Origin: Rhynchopus euleeides
Taxonomy: Eukaryota > Euglenozoa > Diplonemea > Diplonemida > Diplonemidae
Reading direction: 5' to 3'
Assembly: GCA_963210315.1 (NCBI GenBank)
Contig: OY723241.1
Coordinates: 248,001 to 312,000 of the forward strand
Length of the DNA: 64,000 nucleotides
The notes under the pieces are model-generated. The model was given only the letters and a program-made list of their open reading frames with translations, was not told the DNA's origin and made no database searches. Positions 23,274 through 33,371 of the stretch are shown in pieces (positions within the stretch are counted from its first letter, which is position 1; the number at the start of each line of letters is the position of its first letter). A program made the translations under genes and the position numbers.

Positions 23274-23380
23274 GGATCTTCGCTGGTGGCGTCATGATTC
23301 GTCAATCTTCGTCAGTTTTCAGCCAATTCAACGAGAAATGCACTAAAATGCACTGACGACCACCCCGTAGCGGAGACCCC
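23274..23380. repeat. 104-bp repeat, copy 2
   Basis: Same core as copy 1: GTCAATCTTCGTCAG, AAATGCACT and TGCACTGACGACCACCCCG, with ends GATCTTCGCT and AGCGGAGACCCC. Confidence 0.6.
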
Positions 23381-23605
23381 GGGGGTGTGTGGCCATGTTG
23401 TGAGTGGAATGGCCTGCGCGGATCATATGTGTTTTGAAAACAGAGTTTGCAGAGCGTACTCTTGCTAGGGGTGTGTGTGCACGGTGGGATCTTGTAAATT
23501 TTACATGTAAAAATACCGATTTTTACATGTATTATACATGTATAATACTTGCATGTCAACTATTATACATGTATAATACATGTATATGCCTGAAATACCG
23601 TATAC

Positions 23606-23940
23606 GTAAATATTTTGGAACGTAAATATTATGGAACGTAATTATTATGGAACGTAAATATTATGGAACGCTGGTGGGTTGGCGTTCCAGATTTTTTTCG
23701 TTCCATAATATTTACAGGGCTTTCTGCGACTCGGGGACTTGGACCAGGTGATCGGACGGCATACAGAGTCCCTGACGGGACCTACTCGTGCACTTTTCGT
23801 GCGATTCCTGAGGCAAACCATCCTCACCACCGAGTCCCCAACTGGCCCTGTAAATATTTTGGAACGTAAATATTATGGAACGGACCGGGCAAAAATGGGC
23901 CCGTTCCATAATATTTACGTTCCATAATATTTACGTATAC
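23606..23940. repeat. Inverted-repeat element with TAAATATTATGGAACG words
   Basis: Several direct copies of TAAATATTATGGAACG at the left are mirrored by CGTTCCATAATATTTACG at the right. An inner inverted pair (CGTTCC, AATATTTACAGGGC, GACTCGGGGACTTGG) spans 23,698-23,880. A related sequence, GGAACGTAACTATTTTAGAA, lies near 16,749 inside another element. Confidence 0.6.
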
Positions 23941-23963
23941 GGTATACATGTAAAATACATGTA

Positions 23964-24326
23964 CCTGGGACCCCCCGTGTTTAAGTCCCCCCCCTGGAGG
24001 CGATTTTCGGCCGGGGGGGACTTAAACACGGGGGGGGCGGACCTAAACACAGGGGGGGCTTAAACACGGGGGTGGCACAGTGGAGACCAAGAAGACCTCT
24101 TCCTCTGCTGTCGTAGGGGGGTAATTCCGGTCCGGAGGGACTTTTGGCACCCCACTTTTCGACTCTGACAGCACCTGGAGGGCCTAGGGGCCACCTGATG
24201 ACCCTCCAGACCAGCCCACCCCCGTGTTTAGGTCCCCCTGTGTTTAAGTCCCCCCCTGCCAGACCCCCAGGGGGGGACTTAAACACGGGGGTAAGGGGGG
24301 GGGACTTATACACGGGGGGTCCCAGG
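23964..24326. mobile_element. 365-bp G/C-run MITE, copy 2
   Basis: Nearly identical to 1,876-2,240, with the same CCTGGGACCCCCCGTGT ends and TA outside both ends. It has inserted into the ATACATGTATAAT-word sequence, so it is younger than that sequence. Confidence 0.9.
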
Positions 24327-24370
24327 TATAACAAGTAAAAATACATGTATAATACTTGCATGACGGTACA

Positions 24371-24414
24371 TGTAGGTGGCATTAGCCAGGAAGACCTGGC
24401 TAATGCCACCTACA
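24371..24414. repeat. Perfect 20-bp hairpin
   Basis: TGTAGGTGGCATTAGCCAGG, a 4-base loop AAGA, then its exact reverse complement. Confidence 0.85.
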
Positions 24415-24730
24415 TAGCGCCTGACACCCACCGGATGACGTGGTTGGCAAGCAACATGCATTGCAACCCTCAGATGTGGTGTGTTGGGGCATTTTCTTTT
24501 CCAACCTCCCACACAGTGGCACTGTACGGTACCAAACGGTGGCACAAAATTTAGGTACCCCAATTCGGGCACCTGAGGTGCCCGGAATGGTGGAAAAGTG
24601 GGGTTCGATGGGTTTCCGGACCGATCTGGGGGGGTTTGGAGGGTTTACGGGGGCTTTGGGGCCTCTGCGCCGGTTTTTTGAAAAATCGTGTTTGTCCACG
24701 TAAAAGGGTGGCATTTGACCCCCCCTAGGG

Positions 24731-25319
24731 CAGTGCTCGCCGAATACGGGCATACGTATGCGTATTCATACGTATGCACGTATGCAGATTTCGGAAAAAC
24801 GCTTGCATACGTCTGTTAATACTTTTGCACTGTACGCTGCCAGGCAGGGCTTCCCCTACACATGCCACTCGTTGGTGCCTGCCCACTGTGCCTCCTGCTG
24901 TTCTGGCACGAACAACGTCGCTACTGTGCCCAAAAATGCCCGGAAACACATTTTTGGGACATATGCGCACCCAGAGAGCCAGATTTGGCCGTTGGGGGAA
25001 AATCAGATTTTGGGTCCATCCGGGCCCAGGTACATGTACCAAGTACTTTGGTACAGGAGCCAAGTGGGCCGTCGGGCCCGGCCCATACTTATGGGCTTTC
25101 CCCGACCCAAGGTACCAGGGGCCGAAACAAGGTACGTGGGCCCACTGCGCACTGAGAACCTAGGCCACAGGACGACAGGACGCGCACAGGCACCGGGCCC
25201 ACTCTCCTCCACCTGTGACCTGCCAGCCGTATGCGTATTCGAGCCGTATGCGTATTCATACGTATGCACGTATGCAGATTTTGGGTTTTTCGAAGAATAC
25301 GCGTATTCTGCAAGCACTG
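24731..25319. mobile_element. hAT-like element A, duplication CCCTAGGG
   Basis: The ends CAGTGCTCGCCGAATACG and (reverse complement of the right end) CAGTGCTTGCAGAATACG match the CAGTG start of many hAT elements. CCCTAGGG lies on both sides (24,723-24,730 and 25,320-25,327). Subterminal arrays are GCATACGTATGC-type words. There is no transposase. It directly follows a sequence ending TTTGACCCCCCCTA, which looks like the right end of a TA-flanked G-run element. Confidence 0.85.
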
Positions 25320-25491
25320 CCCTAGGGGGGGGGGGGGTGGATTTTGTCACGTTGCACGAAAAGAACTCACCACAACGTTGCTGTCACCCACTGAAACTTC
25401 TGAATAATTATTGCAAAGGAAAAAAAGCCTGCGCAGGAGTGGGGGGGGGGGGGGCGGAGTGGCGGTGGGGGGGGGGGGGGGGGGACCTTTA

Positions 25492-26824
25492 GGGGGGGTC
25501 ATAAGCCCCCCTAAAAACGTACAAATACCAAAAATTTCAACATACCATCAGAACCGCCCTAATACCTGATCTGACCCGAAAATCCGACCCATACCCCCCC
25601 GGAAACCGTCTGGAGCCCACTTGTGACACCTGATGCGCACTTTTGTGATGATTTTTTGGGGTCCTAAAAAATGTACCTCAGTTTCGTACCTTGCCTTTGT
25701 ACCTGAACCACTCCCGACCGCAATATTTCGTTCTTTGCCTTTTCTGCGGTGGTTCCGGCTCAGGTGGCACGATGTTGCCTCCCCAGTGCCTCGGCAAGGT
25801 CTTTCTTGTACCTGATTGGTGGGAATGTTGTGTTGTTGCGCCAGCTGAATGAGTTCAGCCACCTTCTGGGTGTAGTACACCACGCAGTCTCAACAGCACG
25901 TATGAGAGTGTACCATGTGAGGACTCAACAAAGTCATTGGATAGGCATCTGCCTGCCGACTCAACCCCCACAGTGCGACCGCAAGATCGTCAGGGATGTC
26001 TCAACGCCAGGGGAATACTCTCCCCTGGCGTTGTACAACCCTACTCTTAATCCTCGGGTCCTCTCCTGGAGGCGGTGGTGGCGGGCCCGCAACGCTTCGT
26101 ACTTCCGGTACGGACTGGGGTAGTCTGCCCGGCTGACCCGCTCATCGCTTCCTAGATCATCTGCTGCTCTGGAGCTGCCATCACTCACTGCCCACATCAG
26201 TTGGTGTAGGGGTAGGAGCAGGAGGAGTGGGAGGAGTAGGAGTGCAGGTGACATCTTTCTTGGCCAGCAAGGAACGCCGCTTTTCGCACGTGCGTGCAGT
26301 TGATGCACCACTGCATATATCTGTCGTCACCACGTCCCACTCGCTCTCCTATGTACCCAGCCCGACGGAGCGCCCGAAATAATGTCGCCTCACGGATGTC
26401 GTGTGCCGTTTTCTTCTGACGCAGGTCTGCCACAACGCTCTCTGCCGGGACCCCGCACATCTCCCGTTTGGCGAGCGTCTTTCGAGCAAGGTACCCCTCT
26501 GCAGCAGCATCTGACACCTCTGCGAGGCCCTAGGCACACGGCATGTGTTGCTCGGCGTGCTGGGTGAGCGTAGTGATACCCTTTCCTTGCAAAGAACGAA
26601 ATACTGCGGTCGGGAGTGGTTCAGGTACAAAGGCAAGGTACGAAACTGAGGTACATTTTTTAGGACCCCAAAAAATCATCACAAAAGTGCGCATCAGGTG
26701 TCACAAGTGGGCTCCAGACGGTTTCCGGGGGGGTATGGGTCGAATTTTCGGGTCAGATCAGGTATTAGGGCGGTTCTGATGGTATGTTGAAAAATGTGGT
26801 TTTGTACGGGCTTATGACCCCCCC
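25492..26824. mobile_element. TA-flanked element with ~245-bp terminal inverted repeats
   Basis: The ends GGGGGGGTCATAAGCCC are flanked by TA. The inverted repeats (25,492-25,745 and 26,580-26,824) include GGTTTCCGGGGGGGTATGGG, AGGTGTCACAAGTGGGC and AGTGGTTCAGGTACAAAG. The middle has a short helix-turn-helix-like protein remnant on the minus strand. TA duplication plus that remnant suggests a Tc1/mariner relative (inference). Confidence 0.75.
26197..26517 (-). pseudogene. Possible helix-turn-helix transposase remnant
   Basis: The minus-strand frame reads RKTLAKREMCGVPAESVVAD, then LRQKKTAHDIREATLFRALR and RAGYIGERVGRGDD. The second helix pair (DIREATLFRALRRAG) resembles the second DNA-binding helix-turn-helix of Tc1-like transposases. 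The frame has no ATG start (its first possible start is GTG), and no DDE catalytic domain follows, so it is at best a remnant. It sits centrally in the TA-flanked element 25,492-26,824, which fits that reading. The match is by pattern only, without alignment. Confidence 0.35.
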
Positions 26825-26829
26825 TAGGG

Positions 26830-27710
26830 CAGTGAAGATACTATTCGCGAATAATTCGTGATCTCCGATTTTCAGAGTTACATATTCGAATAATATTCGT
26901 ATTCGAATACGAATAATGGCATTATTCGCGAATAAATGGCCATGTGTTATTCGGTCATTATTCGTGAAGTTTCTGTGGGTTTGTGTAGGGGCAGAGGCGT
27001 CAGACCACGTGTATTCCAGTGCAAACCGAGGGAAAGCGCCGCAGAGCGCCTCAGGCTTTGCTTTCCTCATGAATCATCACACGTATGTCTGACCGTACGG
27101 CACACAGGTGTGGTGATCCCTTTGCATCGGCGGCACCTCACTCACGCGTGGAGGTCTCCACCACAGGGATCTTGAAGGAGGCAGTTGCTATCCTGCCAGT
27201 CACCAACTGCACAACAGGAACAGCATAAAGCACGCACAATGTATCCCAGGTTCGGGCACCGGGGTAGTGCTTCCACCTTTGAGTGACCCAGGTGGCTCCG
27301 CTCCCTCCACGCAAGTTCGGTAGGGATCGCGGATGACGATTTCCCCATCAGGTACAGCCCCGTAGTGCAACAGCGGCCGCCTGGCACCATAATGGTCCCA
27401 CCAGCGCGACGGTGCCCACTCCCCTTAGCGCTTGTTGTCTTCAATGCACGGTGCAGCGTACTCCTCCAGGCACTGCAGATGATGATTCTCGGCGTCGCAT
27501 CATCACAATGTAGTGATTGCACGTCCCCTCAGGGCACACTGGGGTCGTGGGCTGCGCCCACGACCCGAGTGTGGGCAGTAGGTCCCTATTCCTAGTAGAG
27601 AAACCCCAGTAAAACCCCACGAATAATTCGCGAATTATTCGTGGCGAAAATTTTTCGAGAAATTATTCGAATAATATTCGTATTCGAATAACACGAATTT
27701 TTAATCACTG
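26830..27710. mobile_element. hAT-like element B, duplication CCCTAGGG
   Basis: The ends are CAGTGAAGATA and (reverse complement of the right end) CAGTGATTAAAAATTCG. CCCTAGGG lies on both sides (26,822-26,829 and 27,711-27,718). Arrays of ATTCGAATAATATTCG words fill both ends. No transposase frame is recognised. The left octamer includes the right terminal bases and TA of the element at 25,492-26,824. Confidence 0.8.
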
Positions 27711-27728
27711 CCCTAGGGGGGGGGGGTA

Positions 27729-29068
27729 GGGGTGGGTATACCCCTGTGAGAAAATGGGTATTTTCAGGACACGCTCTAAACACCTCTCAGCCCCTACCTG
27801 ACACACGCACCGACCCCAAAGGGTGCCAGAATGATATCCTGAGGCCACCAACACCATTTGTGGGGCCTTATGGGGTGTTTTTTGGGGTTCCGGAAAATTT
27901 GCCCACCGGTGGTTCCTGGTGGTACCGTAGGCCCACCTCTGTTTGCTGGACACGCCCTTTTGCTGGCACAATACGGGTAGGCGTGGTGAAGGGGGTGTCG
28001 GAAATTGCCCGGACACGAGTTTCGACGATTGTGCCCCTGTCCCACTGATTTTTGCGCGAATTACATGCACGTATAGGCGTGCCTTGGCCTGTACAGGCCT
28101 GGATAGGCACAGATTGCCTGTATGGATTGATCTCGATGTGCATATCCCGACAGGTATGGGCCTGTATGGTCTTGTTATCCTGCGTGGAGCCCTGCTGAAA
28201 AATCAGATGGCTGTCGGTATTCACAGCCAGTATATTTCTTTCACAGAGCACCCGAAGCTCGTCAATACGATTGCGCTTCAGGGCGCGCCTGTGCCTCGCC
28301 TGATGGGCAATTCGTCCATCACGCCCCTCAACAGAGCCAGGTGTCACAGGAATGACTTCCATCGATTCGGGTGGTTTGCAAAAGCCTCCTCGTCATTTGC
28401 TTCGAATTCAGCAAATTTGTGCATAGTAACTCAGTTCACCTGCTGCGTGTCTGTGCATTCCTGCTGTTGACAGTGCTGCAGTGTGCGCAGTCAGGCATTG
28501 GTTCCCATGCTGGCAGGCAGGTGTTTGGACTTTGAATTTCGTGAGGGTTTGGAGGCGTGCCTTGAGTCTATCGAAATGATTGCGCCTCAGCTGCTAATAT
28601 CTCACCAGGAGCGCCCAGTTCTTCGCGAAGATGAGTTTCAGAAGTGACTGAGTTCAACTGTGCACAGTGCGGCGCTCAACACAGGCAGCATGTTGTCATG
28701 GAGAAGAGTGTCGATTGCTATAGAATCTGGCATGCGGGAGTAGCCTCGTTCTACAGTCTGCGCGAGCTGGTTCCCGAGGGTGATATTTTCTTGGTAACAG
28801 GCTTGTGGGGTGGCACTAGCCATGTGAAGGGGTGTGAGTGAGTGTGCAGTGCCTACCCGGGGGGCACCGTAGGAACCACCGATGGGCAAATTTTTTAGAA
28901 TGCCAAAATATCAGCACTGAGGTTGATCTGGTGGTGAAATCTCCACCACAAAACACTTTTGGGACGATCTGGGCACATTGGCACCCTTTACATGGCTTTC
29001 TGAGGTACTTTTTGGTGTTCCCGAAAAATGTTATTTTCTCACGCGTATAGGGGGGGTATACCCACCCC
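27729..29068. mobile_element. TA-flanked element with ~220-bp inverted repeats
   Basis: The ends GGGGTGGGTATACCCC are flanked by TA (27,727-27,728 and 29,069-29,070). Inverted repeats run inward through GAAAATGGGTATTTTC-like sequence, a GGTTCCGGAAAATTTGCCCA part and CCGGTGGTTCCTGGTGGTAC. The middle (28,060-28,830) has no supported coding sequence. Confidence 0.7.
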
Positions 29069-29099
29069 TAGGGGGGGGGGGGGCAGTGTAGGCAGGCCC

Positions 29100-29265
29100 T
29101 GTATTAAACTGTATTAAACACGTTTGTATTAAACTGTATTAAACTGTATTAAACTGTATTAAACTGTATTAAACTGTATTAAACTGTATTAAACTGTATT
29201 AAACTGTATTAAACTGTATTAAACTGTATTAAACTGTATTAAACTGTATTAAACTGTATTAAACT
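29100..29265 (+). repeat. TATTAAACTG decamer array
   Basis: About 16 copies of a 10-bp unit with one interruption (AAACACGTTTG). A shorter array of the same unit lies at 30,150-30,203. It is the subterminal array of the hAT-like element. Confidence 0.9.
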
Positions 29266-29582
29266 CGGCGCTTTTTGAGTTTAGTACAAGGTACGTTTGT
29301 CACTGCAGGTACGGCACCACACAGACCCCCACACAGGAGGATTATCCATCACAGGGCCTAATCTAAGGGGGGTCGGGGGGGGGGTCAAAGACCCCCCCCC
29401 GCAGTTTGGGCCCCCTGGGGGGTCACTTTTAGCGGGGGCGGGGGGAGATTTCCCTGGGGACCAGTAGGAATGGGGTCTCCTGGCTGGGGAGCATGTTCAG
29501 CCCCGGTGCAGAGCCGCCTTGAGTCTAAGAGCTGTCTGTCAAGTTCGTGCAGCAAGTCGTTGACACGTGCAAGGAACAGATG

Positions 29583-29640
29583 CTCACTACCGTGGCCTCC
29601 GGCGGCTGGGGGGCTCCGCCCCCCAGACCCCCCCTGTAGC
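29583..29640 (-). repeat. G/C hairpin repeat, copy 1 (inverted)
   Basis: Contains GGGGGGCGGAGCCCCCC flanked by CAGCCGCCGGAGGCCACGG. Two copies in the other orientation lie at 32,552-32,622 and 32,697-32,762. Confidence 0.75.
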
Positions 29641-29738
29641 GTGTGCCTGTCTCGCAAGTCCTTGAGCGTATGCGAGTGGCCATCTCCGCGTAGTCTCGGG
29701 CGCGCGAAGCGCGCCCGAGAAATTTGCACCTGGGAAAA

Positions 29739-30158
29739 ATGTCGGGGGGACGTCCTGCCTGCTGGAGCCACGGTGAGTTCACCGAGGCGACGAAGTGCAA
29801 GCACTGTGGCTTGCGCGCCTCGGGGAAGTCCGCATCGCGGCTCAAGAGCCACCTGCGGGGCTGCGAGAAGGCCCCCGAGGCCGTGAAGCAGAAGGCCACG
29901 GACGCCCCCACCACCACCCCGAAGAGGAAGGCCCCGGGGACTGACGGCCCAGGACCGGCGAAGCGGATGGCGCTCGGTGTTCCCCTGCCCTCAGCCAGCG
30001 AGAGGGCAATGATCGACATCGCCTGGTGTCGGTTCATCTTCAGCCGTGTTGTAGAGAACCCCTACTTCCAGGCCGGGCCCCCTCTCCAAAGAAGCGACAC
30101 CCCCTCTGCCCCCATGACCTGCACACAAGGGTACTATAGTGTACAAAACCTGTATTAA
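29739..30158 (+). CDS. BED-type zinc-finger protein of hAT-like element C
   Basis: The ATG at 29,739 starts MSGGRPACWSHGEFTEATK, then a BED-like finger CKHC...HLRGC. A Lys/Pro/Thr-rich basic linker follows (TPKRKAPG, PAKRMALG), then IDIAWCRFIFSRVVENPYF. In hAT transposases a phenylalanine-rich segment of the type A-R-F-x-x-x-x-x-x-P-F-x-x-V-x-x-x-x-F follows the finger, and this sequence resembles it. The frame ends at 30,158, just before the right subterminal array, so only about 140 residues remain of a transposase that is usually 600 or more. The finger and start match the protein at 20,743. The product could still bind element ends. Confidence 0.65.
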   Translation: MSGGRPACWSHGEFTEATKCKHCGLRASGKSASRLKSHLRGCEKAPEAVKQKATDAPTTTPKRKAPGTDGPGPAKRMALGVPLPSASERAMIDIAWCRFIFSRVVENPYFQAGPPLQRSDTPSAPMTCTQGYYSVQNLY

Positions 30159-30248
30159 ACTGTCTTAAACTGTATTAAACCTGTATTAAACTGTATTAAA
30201 CAGGATGCAGATTTTGGGGACCTGTATTATACCTACACTGGGGGGGGG

Positions 30249-32551
30249 GGGTAGTGAAAAGCAAGCACAGAAAGATTCGAACCAGACGAGCCAAAAAATA
30301 AAATGGCGCTGCGGCAAAAAATAGCAGAAGGGGGTGAAATCAAAGAGTCTGGGGTTTGTTTGTGCGCACGAGCGGCAGTGCCCCTGTGAAGGGCGTTGCT
30401 GTGAATAAGTGGTTTGTGTTGCTCTCTCAAAACACACTGCGCGCCAGTACGCTCCCGCTGACTCCTTAGCTGTGACAAGCAAGCCTATTTGGGCAATAAA
30501 AATAAAGCCTTTTGCTCTAAAGGGCAGGTGATGTAAGCGCACCTCACAAAACAGGGCGACACGCTGGCACAGTTTCCACACCCAAAGAGTAAAGACCCGC
30601 TGTGATGGGAACGGTCACGAAGGGAGGTCTTCGCTATCGGCAAAATTTCGGCATAAGTTCGGCACACTACTCTTACAAAAAATATGAATAATTTGACAGG
30701 ATTCAAGGAAACGCACCAAAAAAAAAGACGCACCGTTTTCGGCACCGGTGCGAAGACCCCGTCGATATATCAAGATATAAATCGACTTCCTCACCAGCTG
30801 GCCAACGTTGCCCACCAAAGCTGGCTCGCCACCCGAGACCCACCCCACCCCACCCCCCGCACGCCACGCTTGTCCCCCGCCACCCCACCGGCCCCCCCGG
30901 CTTGTTGCTGGCAGAGAAACAACTCACTTACTTTTAGACACACTTGTGTCGGAGGAAAGTGTCGCTAGTCAGGATACCCTCACTCATGTGTGATCCACAC
31001 TATTGCGCCCTCCACCTTCACACAGGTGGGTGTGTGTGTGTGGAAGCGCCAAGCGCATAAACGGCAAAAACCCAAACCCAAGTGAGTGAGTGAGACAGAG
31101 TGTCAGAGATATAGAGAGAGAGAGCAAAACTTTTCATTGGGGACGGGGAGGGGGGGTTGGGGTAGGGTGGGCAGGCGAGGGTACTCCGGTCGAGCTTGCA
31201 CAACACGTAGCCACTCCACAACGAGGCGTGCTTATGAAGAGAATTTCCCTTTTGTTATGCGTCACGACAATCACACACCCGCACTGTGCCAGGGGGGGGG
31301 GGGTGTGTGTGTGTGTGTGGGTGTGGGGAGTTGCGCGCGGTGACTTCACGCAACAACCGCGTTGCTACAAAAGGAGTTCGTTGCCCCCCCCCCCCCTCCC
31401 CCCCCTCCCTCTTTCTGCTTGGCACCGTGCTGCTCCAGCTAACGCAAGCGCTAGCAAAAAAAGCCAAACGGCACGTCTCTCTCCCTCACTCTCACATTTT
31501 GCCCCGCCCTTCACGCACAGGTAACTCATATTACTTTCCCAGTAGAATGCACTGGATGTACCATTCTTCTTCGACATGACAAAAAAAACCCCCCCCGTCT
31601 CCCCCACACACCCTCCCTGCAACACAACACGCGCGAAAAACAAATTTATTTGCAGATAATCCACTCCGCCACACCTCTGCGTCATCAACCTGTGTTCAGC
31701 TTTGAAACATTAATATTTTTGAGGGGCGCCCACCCCGCCCACCCCCCTCCTCACATTATTTGCAGCGACCCCCCCCCCCCCCAATCCCCATCCTGTCCCG
31801 CACGCTCATCCCAACCAGGTGTGGCTCTATTTTGGGGGTATTTTGGCCGATTTTCGAAATCCTATTTTGGTTTTTTTGCACTTTTTTTGGGTGCTTTTTT
31901 GCACGATTTCTGTGCCTCAGACACAGATTTTGGTGTGATTTTTGCGCTATTTTGATTCACTCTGCCTGACGATGCATACGATTCGAAAAAATGGCGAAAA
32001 AATCGCTATCAACAACGGTGAACGAATGGAGGTAGATGGGGAAGTGGAAGGACACAGCACGCCCTCCCACTGCTCGCCACCTGTACACTACCTCTCTGTT
32101 CAAGGCGGTCAGTGCCTCTTGATGCTGCACACAAATCACTGCTACATCCCAGGGCGCCTTCCCTTGTGAGAATAGCGGAACCTCTGCGGTTGCAGTTTGG
32201 TGGTTGAGGCCGGCGGTGGTGACATCACTTTGGTGACTGTGATTCCCCCTGAGCTCGACCAGATCCAGGTCGACCTGGTGCTGTGTGGCTCCTGGTGTGG
32301 TATCTCCTTGCTTCCTCGCACACATACACGCGGTTCCTCGCCACGGATGCCCACCAAGTCGAACCCGAAACATGATCACGGGCCCACGACGACCCTTTCG
32401 AGATGTCATGGCCGCAAGCCCGCAAACCCGATCGCATTCGCAAGGTGGTTCGTCTCTTAGAGATCAGTGCTCGGGCCCAGCCTCCCGCGAGGGTGCTGGA
32501 AGCGATATGCCACAGCCCCGTACGCGCAAGGACTTGGCTCCAAGACCAGGC
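30249..32551. other. Gene-free stretch
   Basis: I see no supported gene. A loose third copy of the GGTCTTCGCT-ended repeat spans 30,623-30,760. There are G and C runs near 31,291 and 31,384. Open frames here are short and of uneven composition. Confidence 0.35.
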
Positions 32552-32622
32552 ACAAGCCACAGGGGGTCTGGGGGGCGGAGCCCCCCAGCCGCCGGAGGCC
32601 ACGGTAGCGAACGTCTGTTGGC
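32552..32622 (+). repeat. G/C hairpin repeat, copy 2
   Basis: GGGGGTCTGGGGGGCGGAGC is followed by CCCCCAGCCGCCGGAGG, CCACGGTAG and AACGTCTGTTGG. The core is self-complementary. Confidence 0.75.
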
Positions 32623-32696
32623 CTGGCTCCATAGTCGCATACGCTCAAGTACAACACAACTGACAGATAGCGGCTATAATCATAGCACAGGTCGCA

Positions 32697-32762
32697 TGGG
32701 GGGGGTCTGGGGGGCGGAGCCCCCCAGCCGCCGGAGGCCACGGTAGTGAACATCTGTTGGTT
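32697..32762 (+). repeat. G/C hairpin repeat, copy 3
   Basis: Same sequence as copy 2 with ACATCTGTTGG at the end, 145 bases further on. Confidence 0.75.
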
Positions 32763-32819
32763 TGAGCTCGAGAGCAAGCCTCTCACACCACCGCCCTCCG
32801 ACCCCCCTCTCCACCCCCA

Positions 32820-33116
32820 GGTGCAAAATTTTTTTGCATCCGGAAAATGTGTTCTTTTGACTGTTTGAGCACATCCAAGACTGGGAACATAAAAATTTTC
32901 TGCCAATACCAAGTAGGGTCACAAGAAAATCCAAAGGAAAACAGTGCAAAAAAATAGTGACCACCACCCCCAGACCCACCCCCGGGTGCAAATTTTTTTT
33001 GCACCCGGAAAATGTGTTCTTTTGAATGTTTGAGCACATCCAAGACCGGGAACATAAAATTTTCGACCAATACCAAGTAGGGTCACAATAAAATCCAAAG
33101 GAAAAAAGTGCAAAAA
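32820..33116 (+). repeat. Tandem duplication of ~170 bp
   Basis: Two diverged units (32,820-32,957 and 32,990-33,116) share GGAAAATGTGTTCTTTTGA, GTTTGAGCACATCCAAGAC, GGGAACATAAAA, CCAATACCAAGTAGGGTCAC and AAAATCCAAAGGAAAA. They lie 250 bases downstream of the phosphatase stop codon. Confidence 0.8.
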
Positions 33117-33371
33117 AAAATAGTGCAAAAAAATATTTTTTCCCCAAATTCCTATTTTCATTCCGTGAAATAGATACACGCCTGATCCCAACACTCGAAT
33201 TTATATTTTTTTCAAAAGACAATTATCGCGCCGACAACCCCACAAAGCACTGTTGAAAAGCCAGGGCGGCTCCAGCTCGAACTGCCTTCTTCGATTCCCC
33301 ACCCCCCACCCCGAACACCCACAACCGCTCCAACACACAACCCCACTCCCCACCTTCAAACTCACCCCTGA

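Larger units (their letters stand above)
23480..24414. mobile_element. Nested stack of small elements
   Basis: An outer A+T-rich sequence built of ATACATGTATAAT words (23,490-23,585 and 24,329-24,363) is interrupted by a TAAATATTATGGAACG-ended element (23,606-23,940) and by MITE copy 2 (23,964-24,326). It ends in a perfect hairpin (24,371-24,414). I cannot fix the outer borders. Confidence 0.5.
29084..30240 (+). mobile_element. hAT-like element C with BED finger gene
   Basis: The ends CAGTGTAGGCAGG and (reverse complement of the right end) CAGTGTAGGTATA are flanked on both sides by a G run, consistent with an 8-bp GGGGGGGG duplication. TATTAAACTG arrays lie inside both ends. The middle encodes a BED-type zinc-finger protein. 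It follows 15 bases after the right end of the element 27,729-29,068. Confidence 0.85.

Noticed and set aside
29100..29265. Regular repeat that might suggest a CRISPR array
   Set aside because: A pure 10-bp tandem repeat without spacers, mirrored at the other end of a transposon.
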